The notes: generated from the sequence alone by a model not told the origin. A DNA stretch of 39,091 nt from JBKEDH01 sp047975295 (GCA_047975295.1 JBKEDH010000101.1:1-39091); one strand, 5' to 3'. Shown: positions 1-8,377, counted from the first letter of the stretch. Made by a program: numbers and translations.

Positions 1-143
1 AAGTGGTTGCTGTGGTTAATTTTCCTAAAAAGCAGATTGCCCGATTTATGAGCGAATGCTTGGTGTTGGGGGCTGTTAACGGCAAAGATATCGCACTTTT
101 AAATCCAGAAAATAAGGTAAAAAATGGTAATGTGGTTTTGTAA
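1..143 (+). CDS. tRNA-binding domain protein, CsaA-like (3' end only)
   Basis: Only the last 46 codons are in the window, read in frame from base 3 to the TAA at 141-143. The visible part contains VVNFPKKQIARFMSE, then an ALLNP segment and a short NGNVVL tail. This matches the C-terminal half of the small EMAP/CsaA-type tRNA-binding OB fold (family usual length about 110 residues). Such proteins bind tRNA non-specifically or act as secretion-associated chaperones; the physiological role in Bacteroidota is not settled. The call rests on family recognition of this C-terminal motif. A bidirectional terminator follows directly. Confidence 0.75.
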   Translation, partial: VVAVVNFPKKQIARFMSECLVLGAVNGKDIALLNPENKVKNGNVVL

Positions 144-157
144 TGAATATAAAAAAA

Positions 158-182
158 ACCGCTAAATTTTTAAATTAGCGGT
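158..182. terminator. bidirectional intrinsic terminator between convergent genes
   Basis: Inverted repeat ACCGCTAA...TTAGCGGT with an AT-rich centre, preceded by eight A residues on the plus strand and followed by T-rich sequence. It lies between the convergent tRNA-binding gene and the DUF3276 gene and can serve both strands. Confidence 0.7.
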
Positions 183-197
183 CTTTATATTGTAAGT

Positions 198-584
198 TTA
201 AATATCTTCAAAATCGATATCTGTAAAACTTTCGGTAGTTTTGGTTACAGGTTCTTCCTCTGTTTTGGCGTTTTCCTCGTAATCTCTCTTAAAGTCTTTT
301 TGATGGCGTTCACTTATCACTTCTTGACCTTTTTCGTCTATTATAAAATCGGTCATCTCGGACAAAATATCTTTAAACTCGGCAAAGTCTTCCTTGTAAA
401 CATAGATTTTATGTTTTTTATAATGGAAAGACCCATCATCGTTGGTAAACTTTTTACTTTCGGTAATGGTTAAATAATAATCGTTGGCTTTGGTGGCCCT
501 TACATCGAAAAAATAAGTACGTCGGCCAGCACGTAATACCTTAGAAAAAATTTCCTCTTTCTCCATCATATCATTATTGTTCAT
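198..584 (-). CDS. PUR family DNA/RNA-binding protein (DUF3276)
   Basis: The 128-residue protein has the conserved N-terminal run EIFSKVLRAGRRTYFFDVRA and then YYLTITESKK, the hallmark of the Bacteroidota DUF3276 proteins, which belong to the PUR-alpha-like group (Borrelia BpuR is the best-known bacterial relative). The PUR fold covers about residues 10-95; the last 35 residues are acidic and probably disordered. Family knowledge suggests a small cytoplasmic nucleic-acid-binding regulator; its targets cannot be read from sequence. The start is ambiguous: Met1, Met6 and Met7 are all in frame, and no ribosome-binding site decides. It is transcribed on its own, with the ABC exporter 170 bp downstream on the same strand. 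Confidence 0.85.
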   Translation of the reverse strand: MNNNDMMEKEEIFSKVLRAGRRTYFFDVRATKANDYYLTITESKKFTNDDGSFHYKKHKIYVYKEDFAEFKDILSEMTDFIIDEKGQEVISERHQKDFKRDYEENAKTEEEPVTKTTESFTDIDFEDI

Positions 585-755
585 AGTATATGGAATTTAT
601 TTTTTTGATTAACTATATAGTTGTCAAAAATCTAAAAAAAAACCATACTTAGCAACAAATAATGAAAAATCTTTTATAAATATTCATTTTTTTTGCATTA
701 TTCCAAAGACTTTATAGGCGTTCTTATACGTTGCTACAACGAATATCATTGGTTT

Positions 756-2507
756 TTAAGTGGTTTCATTAAGTTGTTTTAGGTACAAATGTTTGTAATA
801 GCCTTCAACTTTAATTAAAGTGTCGTGGGTACCTTCCTGAACAATTTTACCATTGTCCAAAACGATTATTTTATCGGCATTTTTGGCCGAAGACACCCTG
901 TGACTTACAATAATAGAGGTTTTGTTTTTTGTTATTTTAGCAAGGTTGTTCAGTATTTTTTCTTCGGTTTCGGTATCGACCGCCGATAAGCAATCATCGA
1001 GTAGTAAAATTTTGGGTAATTTAATAATGGCACGGGCAATGGAAACCCGCTGTTTTTGTCCGCCGGAAAGGGTTATGCCACGTTCGCCCAAAACAGTATC
1101 GTAACTATTTTTAAACTTTATGATATTTTTGTGTACGTAAGCGTTTTTTGCAGCATTGATAACTTCTTCATCGGTGGCATGCTCTTTTCCAAATTTAATG
1201 TTGTTTTTTATGGTGTCGGAAAACAAAAAGGCATCTTGGGGCACATAACCAATATTGTTGCGCAAATCGTATAGATTAAGTTTGTTTGTGGCTGTTTGGT
1301 TTATGGTAATATACCCCTTGTTTATATCGTAAAGTCTGCCTATTAAATCTAATACGGTCGATTTTCCGGATCCGGTTTTTCCCAAAATGGCCAAGGTTTC
1401 GCCTTCCTTAATATTAAAGCTTATGCCTTTTAGGGCTTCGATATTAGTGTCGTTGTATGTAAAATGAACATTGTTGAATGTAATATCGCCCGTAATTTTG
1501 GTATGTTCGGCTGTGTTGTTCTTTATTTCGGGTTCAAGTTTTAAAAATTCGTTAATGCGTTTTTGCGAAGCTTCGGCCTGTTGTACAATAGAAGTTACCC
1601 AGCCAACAGTTGCTACCGGCCAAGTAAGCATGTTTACATAAATTATAAATTCGGCAATGGTACCCAGACTTTCAATTTCACCGTTTATATATTGCATGCC
1701 ACCTACATAAATAACCATAAGATTACTAAAGCCAATAAGCAATACCATAGTAGGAAAAAACCAAGCTTCTATTCTTGCCAAGCTTACTTGTTTGTTTTTG
1801 TTTTCTAACGATAATTGGTTAAAATCGTTTTTGGTTTGGTTTTCCAGACTATACGCTTTAATAACCGAAATACCACTAAAGGTTTCTTGGGTGTAGGCCG
1901 ATAATTTCGATAAATATTGCTGTACAACAGTACTGCGTTTGTGTATTCCCTTACTTAATTTATAAATAATAACCGATAAAATAGGAAGAGGGATTATAGT
2001 GTATAGAGCCAGTTTGGGAGCTTGGTTGAACATATAAATTAAAACAATAATAAAAAGCGTTATCGTATTTATACTGTACATAATGGCAGGGCCGGCATAC
2101 ATGCGTACACGACCAACATCTTCGCTTATCCGGTTCATTAAATCGCCCGTTCTGTTCTTTTTGTAAAAATTAAGCGATAGTTTTTGGTATTGTTGATAAA
2201 TTTCGTTCTTTAAATCGAACTCGATATAGCGCGATATATTAATAATGTACTGCCGCATAAAAAAGGTTAGTAAAGCACCAATTATTGCAGCACCTACAAT
2301 ATAAAGAATGGCTTCCAACAATTCGCCCCTTATGTTGGTTTCGTTTGCAGTGTTGTTAATGTGTTTTTCGACAATAACAAAAATTTCCCTTACATATCTT
2401 GGTGTGAAAAGCAAAAATATACGTGCAATTATGGTTATAACAATACCAAATAGTAACTGTTGTTTGTATTTAATGAAGTATTTATTTAAATGCCGTAATT
2501 CTTTCAT
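756..2507 (-). CDS. ABC exporter, fused membrane and ATPase domains (MsbA/BmrC type)
   Basis: A 583-residue half-transporter with six predicted membrane helices (about residues 18-36, 62-84, 140-162, 166-186, 249-274 and 282-305) followed by one nucleotide-binding domain. Walker A is GKTGSGKST near residue 376, the signature LSGGQKQR near 481, and the H-loop His lies in IIVSHRVSS. The Walker B region reads ILLLDDCLSAVD, so the usual catalytic Glu is Asp. This is known in BmrC/YheI-like subunits of heterodimeric exporters. It probably exports lipids or hydrophobic compounds; the substrate cannot be assigned. No partner half-transporter is adjacent, so it either forms a homodimer or pairs with a distant subunit. 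Confidence 0.9.
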   Translation of the reverse strand: MKELRHLNKYFIKYKQQLLFGIVITIIARIFLLFTPRYVREIFVIVEKHINNTANETNIRGELLEAILYIVGAAIIGALLTFFMRQYIINISRYIEFDLKNEIYQQYQKLSLNFYKKNRTGDLMNRISEDVGRVRMYAGPAIMYSINTITLFIIVLIYMFNQAPKLALYTIIPLPILSVIIYKLSKGIHKRSTVVQQYLSKLSAYTQETFSGISVIKAYSLENQTKNDFNQLSLENKNKQVSLARIEAWFFPTMVLLIGFSNLMVIYVGGMQYINGEIESLGTIAEFIIYVNMLTWPVATVGWVTSIVQQAEASQKRINEFLKLEPEIKNNTAEHTKITGDITFNNVHFTYNDTNIEALKGISFNIKEGETLAILGKTGSGKSTVLDLIGRLYDINKGYITINQTATNKLNLYDLRNNIGYVPQDAFLFSDTIKNNIKFGKEHATDEEVINAAKNAYVHKNIIKFKNSYDTVLGERGITLSGGQKQRVSIARAIIKLPKILLLDDCLSAVDTETEEKILNNLAKITKNKTSIIVSHRVSSAKNADKIIVLDNGKIVQEGTHDTLIKVEGYYKHLYLKQLNETT

Positions 2508-2557
2508 GTAAGGTTTTATATGCCAAAATCAAGGCCACAAATATAAGTCTTTATAAT

Positions 2558-2714
2558 GAACTCGTTTAAACTTTTTCAATTGGATAAAAATTGCTTTTTT
2601 TTGTTCATTTTTTGTCTTTTTCTTTCCGTAGCCTTGCTATACAACTCAAAAAAGCCTTCAATTGAACAAAAATTTTCTAAATTTCGTTTCGATCCAAAAA
2701 GTTTAAACGAGTTC
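2558..2714. mobile_element. MITE-like element B (157 bp, perfect 19-bp inverted ends)
   Basis: The element begins GAACTCGTTTAAACTTTTT (2558-2576) and ends with the exact reverse complement (2696-2714). It is flanked on both sides by AAT (2555-2557 and 2715-2717), consistent with a 3-bp target duplication. The interior is AT-rich and has no useful open reading frame. Size, perfect ends and duplication fit a non-autonomous MITE. A 3-bp ANT-type duplication is known for the ISL2 group of the IS5 family, but no parent transposase is in the window, so that link is inference. The ends share the GTTTAAA core with element A. Confidence 0.75.
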
Positions 2715-2816
2715 AATGTTAATTTGATGTAAAAAGAAAGGGAAGGTTACAAGGAATGGTTGTAACATGGCTGTGTTGAGTTGGCGTTTGTACGAAACCT
2801 GAAATTTTTAAGATAA

Positions 2817-2976
2817 GAGCCTGTTTAAATTTATATCAATTGTTTTTCTATGTCTCTTTTTGCGTATAATTTCGTTAAAATTTAATTAAGTAGCCCAGCT
2901 ATTATCTTCTGTTTTGCCTCATTCTGCATCAAAAATAAACTTTACAAAAGTCTATCATACAAATTTAAACAGGCTC
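2817..2976. mobile_element. MITE-like element A, copy 1 (160 bp)
   Basis: The terminal inverted repeats are GAGCCTGTTTAAATTT (2817-2832) and AAATTTAAACAGGCTC (2961-2976), flanked by TAA direct repeats at 2814-2816 and 2977-2979. A second, inverted copy lies at 17079-17237, about 85-90 percent identical by eye over its full length. Two full-length, non-coding copies with matching ends support a mobilised MITE. A 3-bp TNA duplication is a feature of some IS5-family groups; the parent element is not visible. Confidence 0.85.
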
Positions 2977-3078
2977 TAAAAACAAAACGATTTGACAAAT
3001 ATTTTTACCAATGGATTGTTGTGTTAAAAAAGAATGAGATTTAATGCGTACTTTTTTCACTAAAAATATTTTAATTCT

Positions 3079-3086
3079 TAAATTTG
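3079..3086 (+). promoter_or_regulatory. -7 promoter box for mdh
   Basis: TAAATTTG matches the Bacteroidota -7 consensus TAnnTTTG. Transcription from here would give an mdh leader of about 100 nt. No clear TTG at -33 was found, so the call is moderate. Confidence 0.4.
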
Positions 3087-3193
3087 TGGAAATTCGAAAT
3101 AACCGATGGTACAGTTTATATTTTCTACCCATTTTTTATCCCGATAAGCTAAAAACAAATACGTATAAAATTAAAAATAAATAAATTTAAAAC

Positions 3194-4120
3194 ATGAAAG
3201 TAACAGTAGTGGGCGCAGGAGCAGTAGGCGCAAGTTGTGCAGAGTATATTGCCATAAAGGATTTTGCTTCCGAGGTAGTTTTGTTGGATATTAAAGAGGG
3301 CTATGCCGAGGGCAAGGCCATGGATTTAATGCAAACAGCATCGTTAAACGGTTTCGATACCAAAATAACGGGAGTAACTAGTGATTATTCCAAAACAGCA
3401 GGTAGCGATATTTGTGTTATTACTTCTGGTATTCCACGTAAGCCCGGCATGACCCGAGAAGAATTAATAGGTATTAATGCCGGTATTGTAAAAACAGTTT
3501 CCTCAAGCTTAATCGAGCATTCGCCAAATACCATTATTATAGTGGTAAGTAATCCTATGGATACCATGACTTATTTGGTGCACAAATCGACCAATTTACA
3601 TAAAAACAAAATTATAGGAATGGGAGGAGCATTGGATTCTGCTCGTTTTAAATACCGTTTGGCAGAAGCTCTTGAAGCGCCAATTAGCGATGTAGATGGT
3701 ATGGTAATTGGTGGACATAGCGATACTGGTATGGTACCATTAACCTCGCATGCTACCAGAAACAGTATAAAAGTAAGCGAATATTTAAGTGACGAACGCC
3801 TTGAGCAAGTTGCTGCCGATACTAAAGTAGGCGGAGCCACACTTACCAAGTTGTTGGGTACTTCGGCTTGGTACGCACCGGGAGCAGCAGTAAGTGCCTT
3901 GGTACAGGCTATTGCCTGCGATCAAAAGAAAATGTTCCCTTGTTCTACATTCTTGGAAGGCGAATATGGGTTGAATGATATTTGCATTGGTGTTCCCGTA
4001 ATTTTGGGCAAAAACGGTATTGAAAAAATTGTAGATGTACCGTTAAGTGCTGCCGAAAAGGAAAAAATGCAGTCCAGTGCCGAAGGAGTTAGAAAAACCA
4101 ATGGATTATTAGATGTATAA
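3194..4120 (+). CDS. mdh: malate dehydrogenase
   Basis: Cytosolic NAD-dependent enzyme of the TCA cycle that interconverts malate and oxaloacetate. The 308-residue protein is of the lactate-dehydrogenase-like MDH type. It has the N-terminal Rossmann motif GAGAVGASCA, the NAD-binding acidic residue in VVLLDI, the substrate-loop PRKPGMTREEL with Arg where MDHs need it, NP in VVSNPMD, and the catalytic His in GGHSDTGM. Length fits the family (about 308-312). It stands alone between its own promoter and a strong intrinsic terminator at 4191-4217. Confidence 0.95.
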   Translation: MKVTVVGAGAVGASCAEYIAIKDFASEVVLLDIKEGYAEGKAMDLMQTASLNGFDTKITGVTSDYSKTAGSDICVITSGIPRKPGMTREELIGINAGIVKTVSSSLIEHSPNTIIIVVSNPMDTMTYLVHKSTNLHKNKIIGMGGALDSARFKYRLAEALEAPISDVDGMVIGGHSDTGMVPLTSHATRNSIKVSEYLSDERLEQVAADTKVGGATLTKLLGTSAWYAPGAAVSALVQAIACDQKKMFPCSTFLEGEYGLNDICIGVPVILGKNGIEKIVDVPLSAAEKEKMQSSAEGVRKTNGLLDV

Positions 4121-4190
4121 AGGTACTAATGTCCTATTTGTGCCGAATGTATTTTGGCTTCTAACAGTACCTTGTAATATTTATAAAGAA

Positions 4191-4217
4191 AGACCGTAGA
4201 AATACGGTCTTTTTTTT
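4191..4217 (+). terminator. intrinsic terminator after mdh
   Basis: Perfect 8-bp stem AGACCGTA/TACGGTCT with a GAAA tetraloop, followed by seven T residues. It is 70 bp downstream of the mdh stop. Confidence 0.9.
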
Positions 4218-4224
4218 ATATTTG
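4217..4224 (+). promoter_or_regulatory. -7 promoter box directly before an ATG (leaderless candidate)
   Basis: TATATTTG fits TAnnTTTG and ends only four bases (GCGC) before the ATG at 4229. The expected start of transcription would fall on or next to the ATG. The box overlaps the last T of the mdh terminator; no -33 box is evident. Confidence 0.4.
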
Positions 4225-4228
4225 GCGC

Positions 4229-4840
4229 ATGAAAGCAAAATGGTACTTTGGTGCTTTAATAATTCTGTTTGTTGTATTGGGTTTTACCAAGAACGAAGTG
4301 GTGTATCCCAATCAGGGTATTACATTAAACTTTACCGATGGTAAAGCTTCTTCGAATGAGATCGAGGATGCCATAGCTCTGGTTAAAAATCAATTGCAAT
4401 CTATTGGTGCACAGTCGGTAAAGGTGCTGGAATTAGAAAGTGGGCAGCTTAAAATTACCTATTACTGTACTACTGCAGTAGCACAAATTGAAAAATTGCT
4501 TTCGGAGGATTTCGATATTCAGGTTGAAGATGTCGAATACCCCCAAAATTCTAATATTCCTTCAAGAAAAAAAGAAAAAGATTATAGGTTAGATGTTTTC
4601 GAAATCCATAAAGCCAACGACACCGAATCCGGGCTTAATGGAAAGTGTGTACTGAGCTTTAAACAGGACTTAGACCGGTTTTACAAGCCCAATGCTTATA
4701 TTTTATTCAACAACAAAATAAGCGAAAAACAAATAGATAACGATGTGCACGTTGCGATAAAAGTGTCAAAAAATATCGCCATTGCCATAAACAATACTTC
4801 ACAAAATATTCCGGAAGTACGGGCAGGTCCCCGTACTTAA
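4229..4840 (+). CDS. membrane-anchored protein of unknown function upstream of secDF
   Basis: I do not recognise a named family. The 203-residue protein starts with an uncleaved-looking hydrophobic segment (about residues 5-20, no lipobox) and then a soluble periplasmic part. Residues about 30-95 (ITLNFTDGK..., an amphipathic helix with KNQLQSIGAQSVKVLEL, then LKITYYC) read as a small beta-alpha-beta unit reminiscent of the P1 ferredoxin-like folds of SecD, but this is only a pattern impression. A basic stretch KKEKDY lies near residue 113. It is immediately upstream of secDF on the same strand, so it may be co-transcribed and work with the Sec machinery; that is inference. The last codons and the stop lie in a 9-bp hairpin. 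Confidence 0.7.
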   Translation: MKAKWYFGALIILFVVLGFTKNEVVYPNQGITLNFTDGKASSNEIEDAIALVKNQLQSIGAQSVKVLELESGQLKITYYCTTAVAQIEKLLSEDFDIQVEDVEYPQNSNIPSRKKEKDYRLDVFEIHKANDTESGLNGKCVLSFKQDLDRFYKPNAYILFNNKISEKQIDNDVHVAIKVSKNIAIAINNTSQNIPEVRAGPRT

Positions 4841-4950
4841 ATTACTATTAGGAAATAGCTTTTTAAGCTATCAATTCTATTCAAAAAAAGTATAATTAAA
4901 CCAAAATAAATCTGCCAAAAGACACTTTTAATTTATGAATGTCTTTTGGC
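4815..4950 (+). promoter_or_regulatory. cluster of three hairpins ahead of secDF
   Basis: Three perfect inverted repeats follow each other: AAGTACGGG/CCCGTACTT (4815-4838, covering the end of the upstream gene up to the first base of its stop), ATAGCTT/AAGCTAT (4855-4871) and GCCAAAAGACA/TGTCTTTTGGC (4914-4924 with 4940-4950). None is followed by a T-run on the plus strand, so they do not look like ordinary terminators. The third ends 16 bases before the secDF ATG and could be a leader structure or a protein-binding site. Confidence 0.5.
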
Positions 4951-4966
4951 AAAAACAATTAAAAAT

Positions 4967-7960
4967 ATGCAAAATAAAGGATTAGTAAAAATATTTGCTC
5001 TTTTATTTGGATTGGTGAGTATCTATCAGCTCTCATTTACCTTTAAGGCCAACCAAATAGAAAGCAATGCCGAAGAACAGGCTATAAGTAAAATAGCCGA
5101 AACCGAAGCCGACTACCGTTCAAAGCGTAGTGAGGAAGAGACCAATTACTTGGAATCTATCGCTAACGATACGGTATTTAATATTGGTATTGCCCAATAT
5201 ACTTATAACGAAGTAAAGGCCCGAGCCATGAATTTAGGTTTGGATCTAAAGGGTGGTATTAACGTTATTCTTCAAGTATCGGTGAAAGATATATTGAAAG
5301 GATTGGCTAACCATACAAAAAATCCCGTTTTCAATAAGGCTTTGGACGATGCTTCCAAAATGCAGGAAAACAGTCAAAATACATTTGTTGAAGACTTTTT
5401 TATTGCCTTCGATAAGATAAAGGGCGATACCAAATTAGCTTCGCCGGATATTTTTTATACCAAAGCGTTAGACGGCGAAATAAATGGCTCGATGTCCGAT
5501 AGTGAGGTTAAGGGTATTATTGAAACTAAAATAGACGAATCTATTGTTTCGGCTTTCGAAGTTTTGCGTAAGCGTATCGACGAGTTTGGTGTTACTTCTC
5601 CCAATATTCAGCGTTTGGGGACTTCTGGGCGTATATTGGTAGAGTTACCGGGTGTTAAAGATGTAGAACGAGCAACATCCTTATTGCAAAGTACGGCTCA
5701 ATTAGAGTTTTGGGATGCCTACAAAGGCGAACAAATGTTCGGTTTCTTGGCACAGGCAAACGAAGTTTTAAAAGATATAGTAGATAAAAAAGAAGGAGAA
5801 GAAACTACTGTAGAAGGAGAAGGCGTTGAGGATACGCAAGACAGCACTATAGACGACCTTTTGGGCGATGCCACTACCGACTCTACTGCCGTAGCAACGG
5901 TAAACCCACTTTTAGATTTAATTAAAGGAGCGGGCTACCAAGGCGGACCTATTGTTGCCCAATTTAGTATTGCCGATAAAGACCAAGTACTTGGTTACTT
6001 AAATATGCCACAGGTAAGAGCTTTGCTTCCTGCAGAAATGCGTTATGCAAAGTTTGCATTTGGTAAACCAGAAAAAAATAGTGAAGTGGCCGATTTGTAT
6101 GCCTTGGTCGGTAATCGTGATAACACACCGGAACTAAGTGGTGCTGTTGTTGTGGATGCCAGACAAGGTTATGGACCAACCGGAAAACCTACCGTTTCTA
6201 TGCAAATGAATGCCAAAGGTGCAAAAATCTGGGAAGAAATGACAGGTCGTGCTTATACACAAGGTAGCCAAATTGCTATTGTTCTTGATAACGTGGTATA
6301 TTCGGCACCAGGTGTAACAACCGGAGCTATCTCTGGAGGAAGTTCTGAAATTTCGGGAAGTTTTACCTTAAACGAAGCTGTCGATTTGGCCAATGTATTG
6401 CGTGCGGGTAAACTACCAGCTTCGGCAGATATTATTTCCAGTGAGGTTGTAGGGCCATCATTAGGTCAAGAAGCGATCGATAGCGGTACCATGTCGTTTT
6501 TAATTGCTTTGGTATTGGTTTTGGTATGGATGGTTATTTATTATGGTAAAGCCGGTGGTTTTGCCGATATAGCCATGATTTTCAATATTTTGTTAATATT
6601 TGGTGTCTTATCCGGATTAGGAGCGGTATTGACTTTGCCGGGTATTGCGGGTATTGTATTGACCATAGGTATGTCGGTCGATGCGAATGTGATTATCTTC
6701 GAACGTATCCGTGAAGAAATAGCAAAAGGGAAAGGACAAAAAGAAGCGATACAGGACGGATTTAGCAATGCCATGTCGTCTATTTTAGATGCCAATATTA
6801 CCACAGGTTTAACGGCAATTATACTGTTTGTATTTGGTACAGGACCTATTAAAGGATTTGCAACAACATTATTAATAGGTATTGGTACATCGCTGTTTAC
6901 CGCAATATTTATTACCCGATTACTTGTAGATTGGTATGTTAACAGGGGAGGTAAGTTGGAGTTCTCTACGGCATTAACCAAAAACCTGTTTAGAAATATT
7001 AATATAGAATTCCTTAAAAAACGTAAAGTAGCTTATGTTATTTCGGGAATATTGATTATTGTAAGTTTAGGTTCCTTGTTTACCAACGGATTGGATCAAG
7101 GTGTCGATTTTGTTGGAGGTAGAACATATAAAGTACGTTTTGCACAAGATGTTAGTGCTACCGAAGTAACCGCTAAATTGGTAGAAGAATTTGGTAGTGG
7201 CGATGCCAAAACGGTTGGTGATGCCAATCAGTTAAAAATAACGACCAAATATAAAATTAATGAAACAGGAACGGTTGTAGATGAAGAAATAAGAGAGAAA
7301 CTTTACAATGCTTTACAACCTTATTTAAATAATATTTCTTTTGAAGAATTTATCGATTATAACGATGTGAACAAGCAAGTAGGAATCATGGAACAATTTA
7401 AAGTGAGCCCTACCATAGCCGACGATATTAAGCAGGCTTCTGTTTGGGCTATTTTGGGATCTCTTGTCGTGGTATTCCTTTATATCCTGTTCCGTTTTAA
7501 ACGTTGGCAATTCTCGTTGGGTGCTGTTGCGGCAGTATTTCACGATGTGCTTATCGTATTGGGTATTTTCTCGTTAACCTATAAATTTATGCCATTCAGC
7601 ATCGAGATAGACCAAGCGTTTATCGCAGCTATATTAACGGTAATTGGATACTCGTTAAACGATACCGTAATTGTTTTTGATAGGATTAGAGAATATATGG
7701 CAGAGCACACCTCTTGGAAATTCGACAGAATTGTAGATACTTCGTTAAGCAGCACATTGGGAAGAACCTTGAACACGTCTTCCACTACTTTGGTGGTATT
7801 ACTTTCTATTTTTATTTTTGGAGGAGAATCGATACGTGGCTTTATGTTTGCCCTAATTGTCGGTATTATAGTAGGTACGTATTCGTCGTTATTTATAGCG
7901 TCTCCAATTATGTACGATACCGTTAAGCGATTGGAAAAAAGAGAAAAGGAAAAAAAGTAA
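4967..7960 (+). CDS. secDF: protein translocase subunit SecDF (fused SecD and SecF)
   Basis: Proton-driven accessory subunit of the Sec translocon that pulls exported proteins across the inner membrane. The frame is open from a TTG at 4946, but the ATG at 4967 gives MQNKGLVKIFALLFG, the normal family start, and 997 residues; that start is preferred. SecD: first helix about residues 8-25, P1 motif LGLDLKGGINV near 85, an acidic low-complexity insert near 265-300, then the membrane block with DANVIIFERIREE near 570. SecF begins near 680 and has the matching SLNDTVIVFDRIRE near 894. Both paired Asp/Arg elements of the proton path are present. The SecD-SecF fusion is usual in Bacteroidota. A strong terminator follows. 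Confidence 0.95.
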   Translation: MQNKGLVKIFALLFGLVSIYQLSFTFKANQIESNAEEQAISKIAETEADYRSKRSEEETNYLESIANDTVFNIGIAQYTYNEVKARAMNLGLDLKGGINVILQVSVKDILKGLANHTKNPVFNKALDDASKMQENSQNTFVEDFFIAFDKIKGDTKLASPDIFYTKALDGEINGSMSDSEVKGIIETKIDESIVSAFEVLRKRIDEFGVTSPNIQRLGTSGRILVELPGVKDVERATSLLQSTAQLEFWDAYKGEQMFGFLAQANEVLKDIVDKKEGEETTVEGEGVEDTQDSTIDDLLGDATTDSTAVATVNPLLDLIKGAGYQGGPIVAQFSIADKDQVLGYLNMPQVRALLPAEMRYAKFAFGKPEKNSEVADLYALVGNRDNTPELSGAVVVDARQGYGPTGKPTVSMQMNAKGAKIWEEMTGRAYTQGSQIAIVLDNVVYSAPGVTTGAISGGSSEISGSFTLNEAVDLANVLRAGKLPASADIISSEVVGPSLGQEAIDSGTMSFLIALVLVLVWMVIYYGKAGGFADIAMIFNILLIFGVLSGLGAVLTLPGIAGIVLTIGMSVDANVIIFERIREEIAKGKGQKEAIQDGFSNAMSSILDANITTGLTAIILFVFGTGPIKGFATTLLIGIGTSLFTAIFITRLLVDWYVNRGGKLEFSTALTKNLFRNINIEFLKKRKVAYVISGILIIVSLGSLFTNGLDQGVDFVGGRTYKVRFAQDVSATEVTAKLVEEFGSGDAKTVGDANQLKITTKYKINETGTVVDEEIREKLYNALQPYLNNISFEEFIDYNDVNKQVGIMEQFKVSPTIADDIKQASVWAILGSLVVVFLYILFRFKRWQFSLGAVAAVFHDVLIVLGIFSLTYKFMPFSIEIDQAFIAAILTVIGYSLNDTVIVFDRIREYMAEHTSWKFDRIVDTSLSSTLGRTLNTSSTTLVVLLSIFIFGGESIRGFMFALIVGIIVGTYSSLFIASPIMYDTVKRLEKREKEKK

Positions 7961-7989
7961 TAGCTTAAATGAGTTTATTATTAAAAGAG

Positions 7990-8022
7990 CGTCCTTCATA
8001 ACAAAATGAAGGACGTTTTTTT
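7990..8022 (+). terminator. intrinsic terminator after secDF
   Basis: Perfect 10-bp stem CGTCCTTCAT/ATGAAGGACG with an AACAAA loop, followed by a run of seven T residues, about 30 bp after the secDF stop. Confidence 0.92.
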
Positions 8023-8084
8023 ATGCCTTAAAGTATAGGCTAAGACTTTTGGGTTTTTAATCCGTTTTTCAATATCCGTAATAG

Positions 8085-8282
8085 TTATATGTTTTTAAAG
8101 GTAAAGGTGTGGTAAACCTTGCTGTTCGTGATGTTTTTGTTTTACGTTACGAAAAGCGTTTTATAGTACAAGACAATTTTTCAACCTATAATAAAAAATA
8201 TGCGTGGTTGTTTTTTACCGTAGGTTTTAGTTATGGTCTTGGTAAGGGTGAAGCGTTGGAATATTTGTGTGGTTTCCTATAG
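8085..8282 (+). pseudogene. relic of the C-terminus of an outer-membrane beta-barrel (TonB-receptor-like) gene
   Basis: Between the secDF terminator and the convergent TPM operon, one plus-strand frame is open for about 65 codons and has no start codon of its own. It reads YVFKGKGVVNLAVRDVF, an aromatic-rich stretch, then FFTVGFSYGLGKGEALEY near its TAG. The pattern of a VRDVF strand followed by a terminal FSYG strand and GKGEA resembles the last strands of TonB-dependent or related barrel proteins of Flavobacteriia. No upstream part of such a gene is present. Taken together this suggests a decayed 3' remnant; a chance open frame is not excluded. Confidence 0.45.
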
Positions 8283-8377
8283 GGTTTTGTTGGTTGTAAG
8301 TCTTGGTGCTTTTAGGTTATGGTGCTTAGATTAATCAATATTTTCCGATTTTTAAATCTCCAATCTCCAGATGTTTT

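Noticed and set aside
4946..4966. TTG start for secDF giving seven extra residues
   Set aside because: The ATG at 4967 gives the normal family N-terminus, and the upstream codons fall into the arm of a hairpin.
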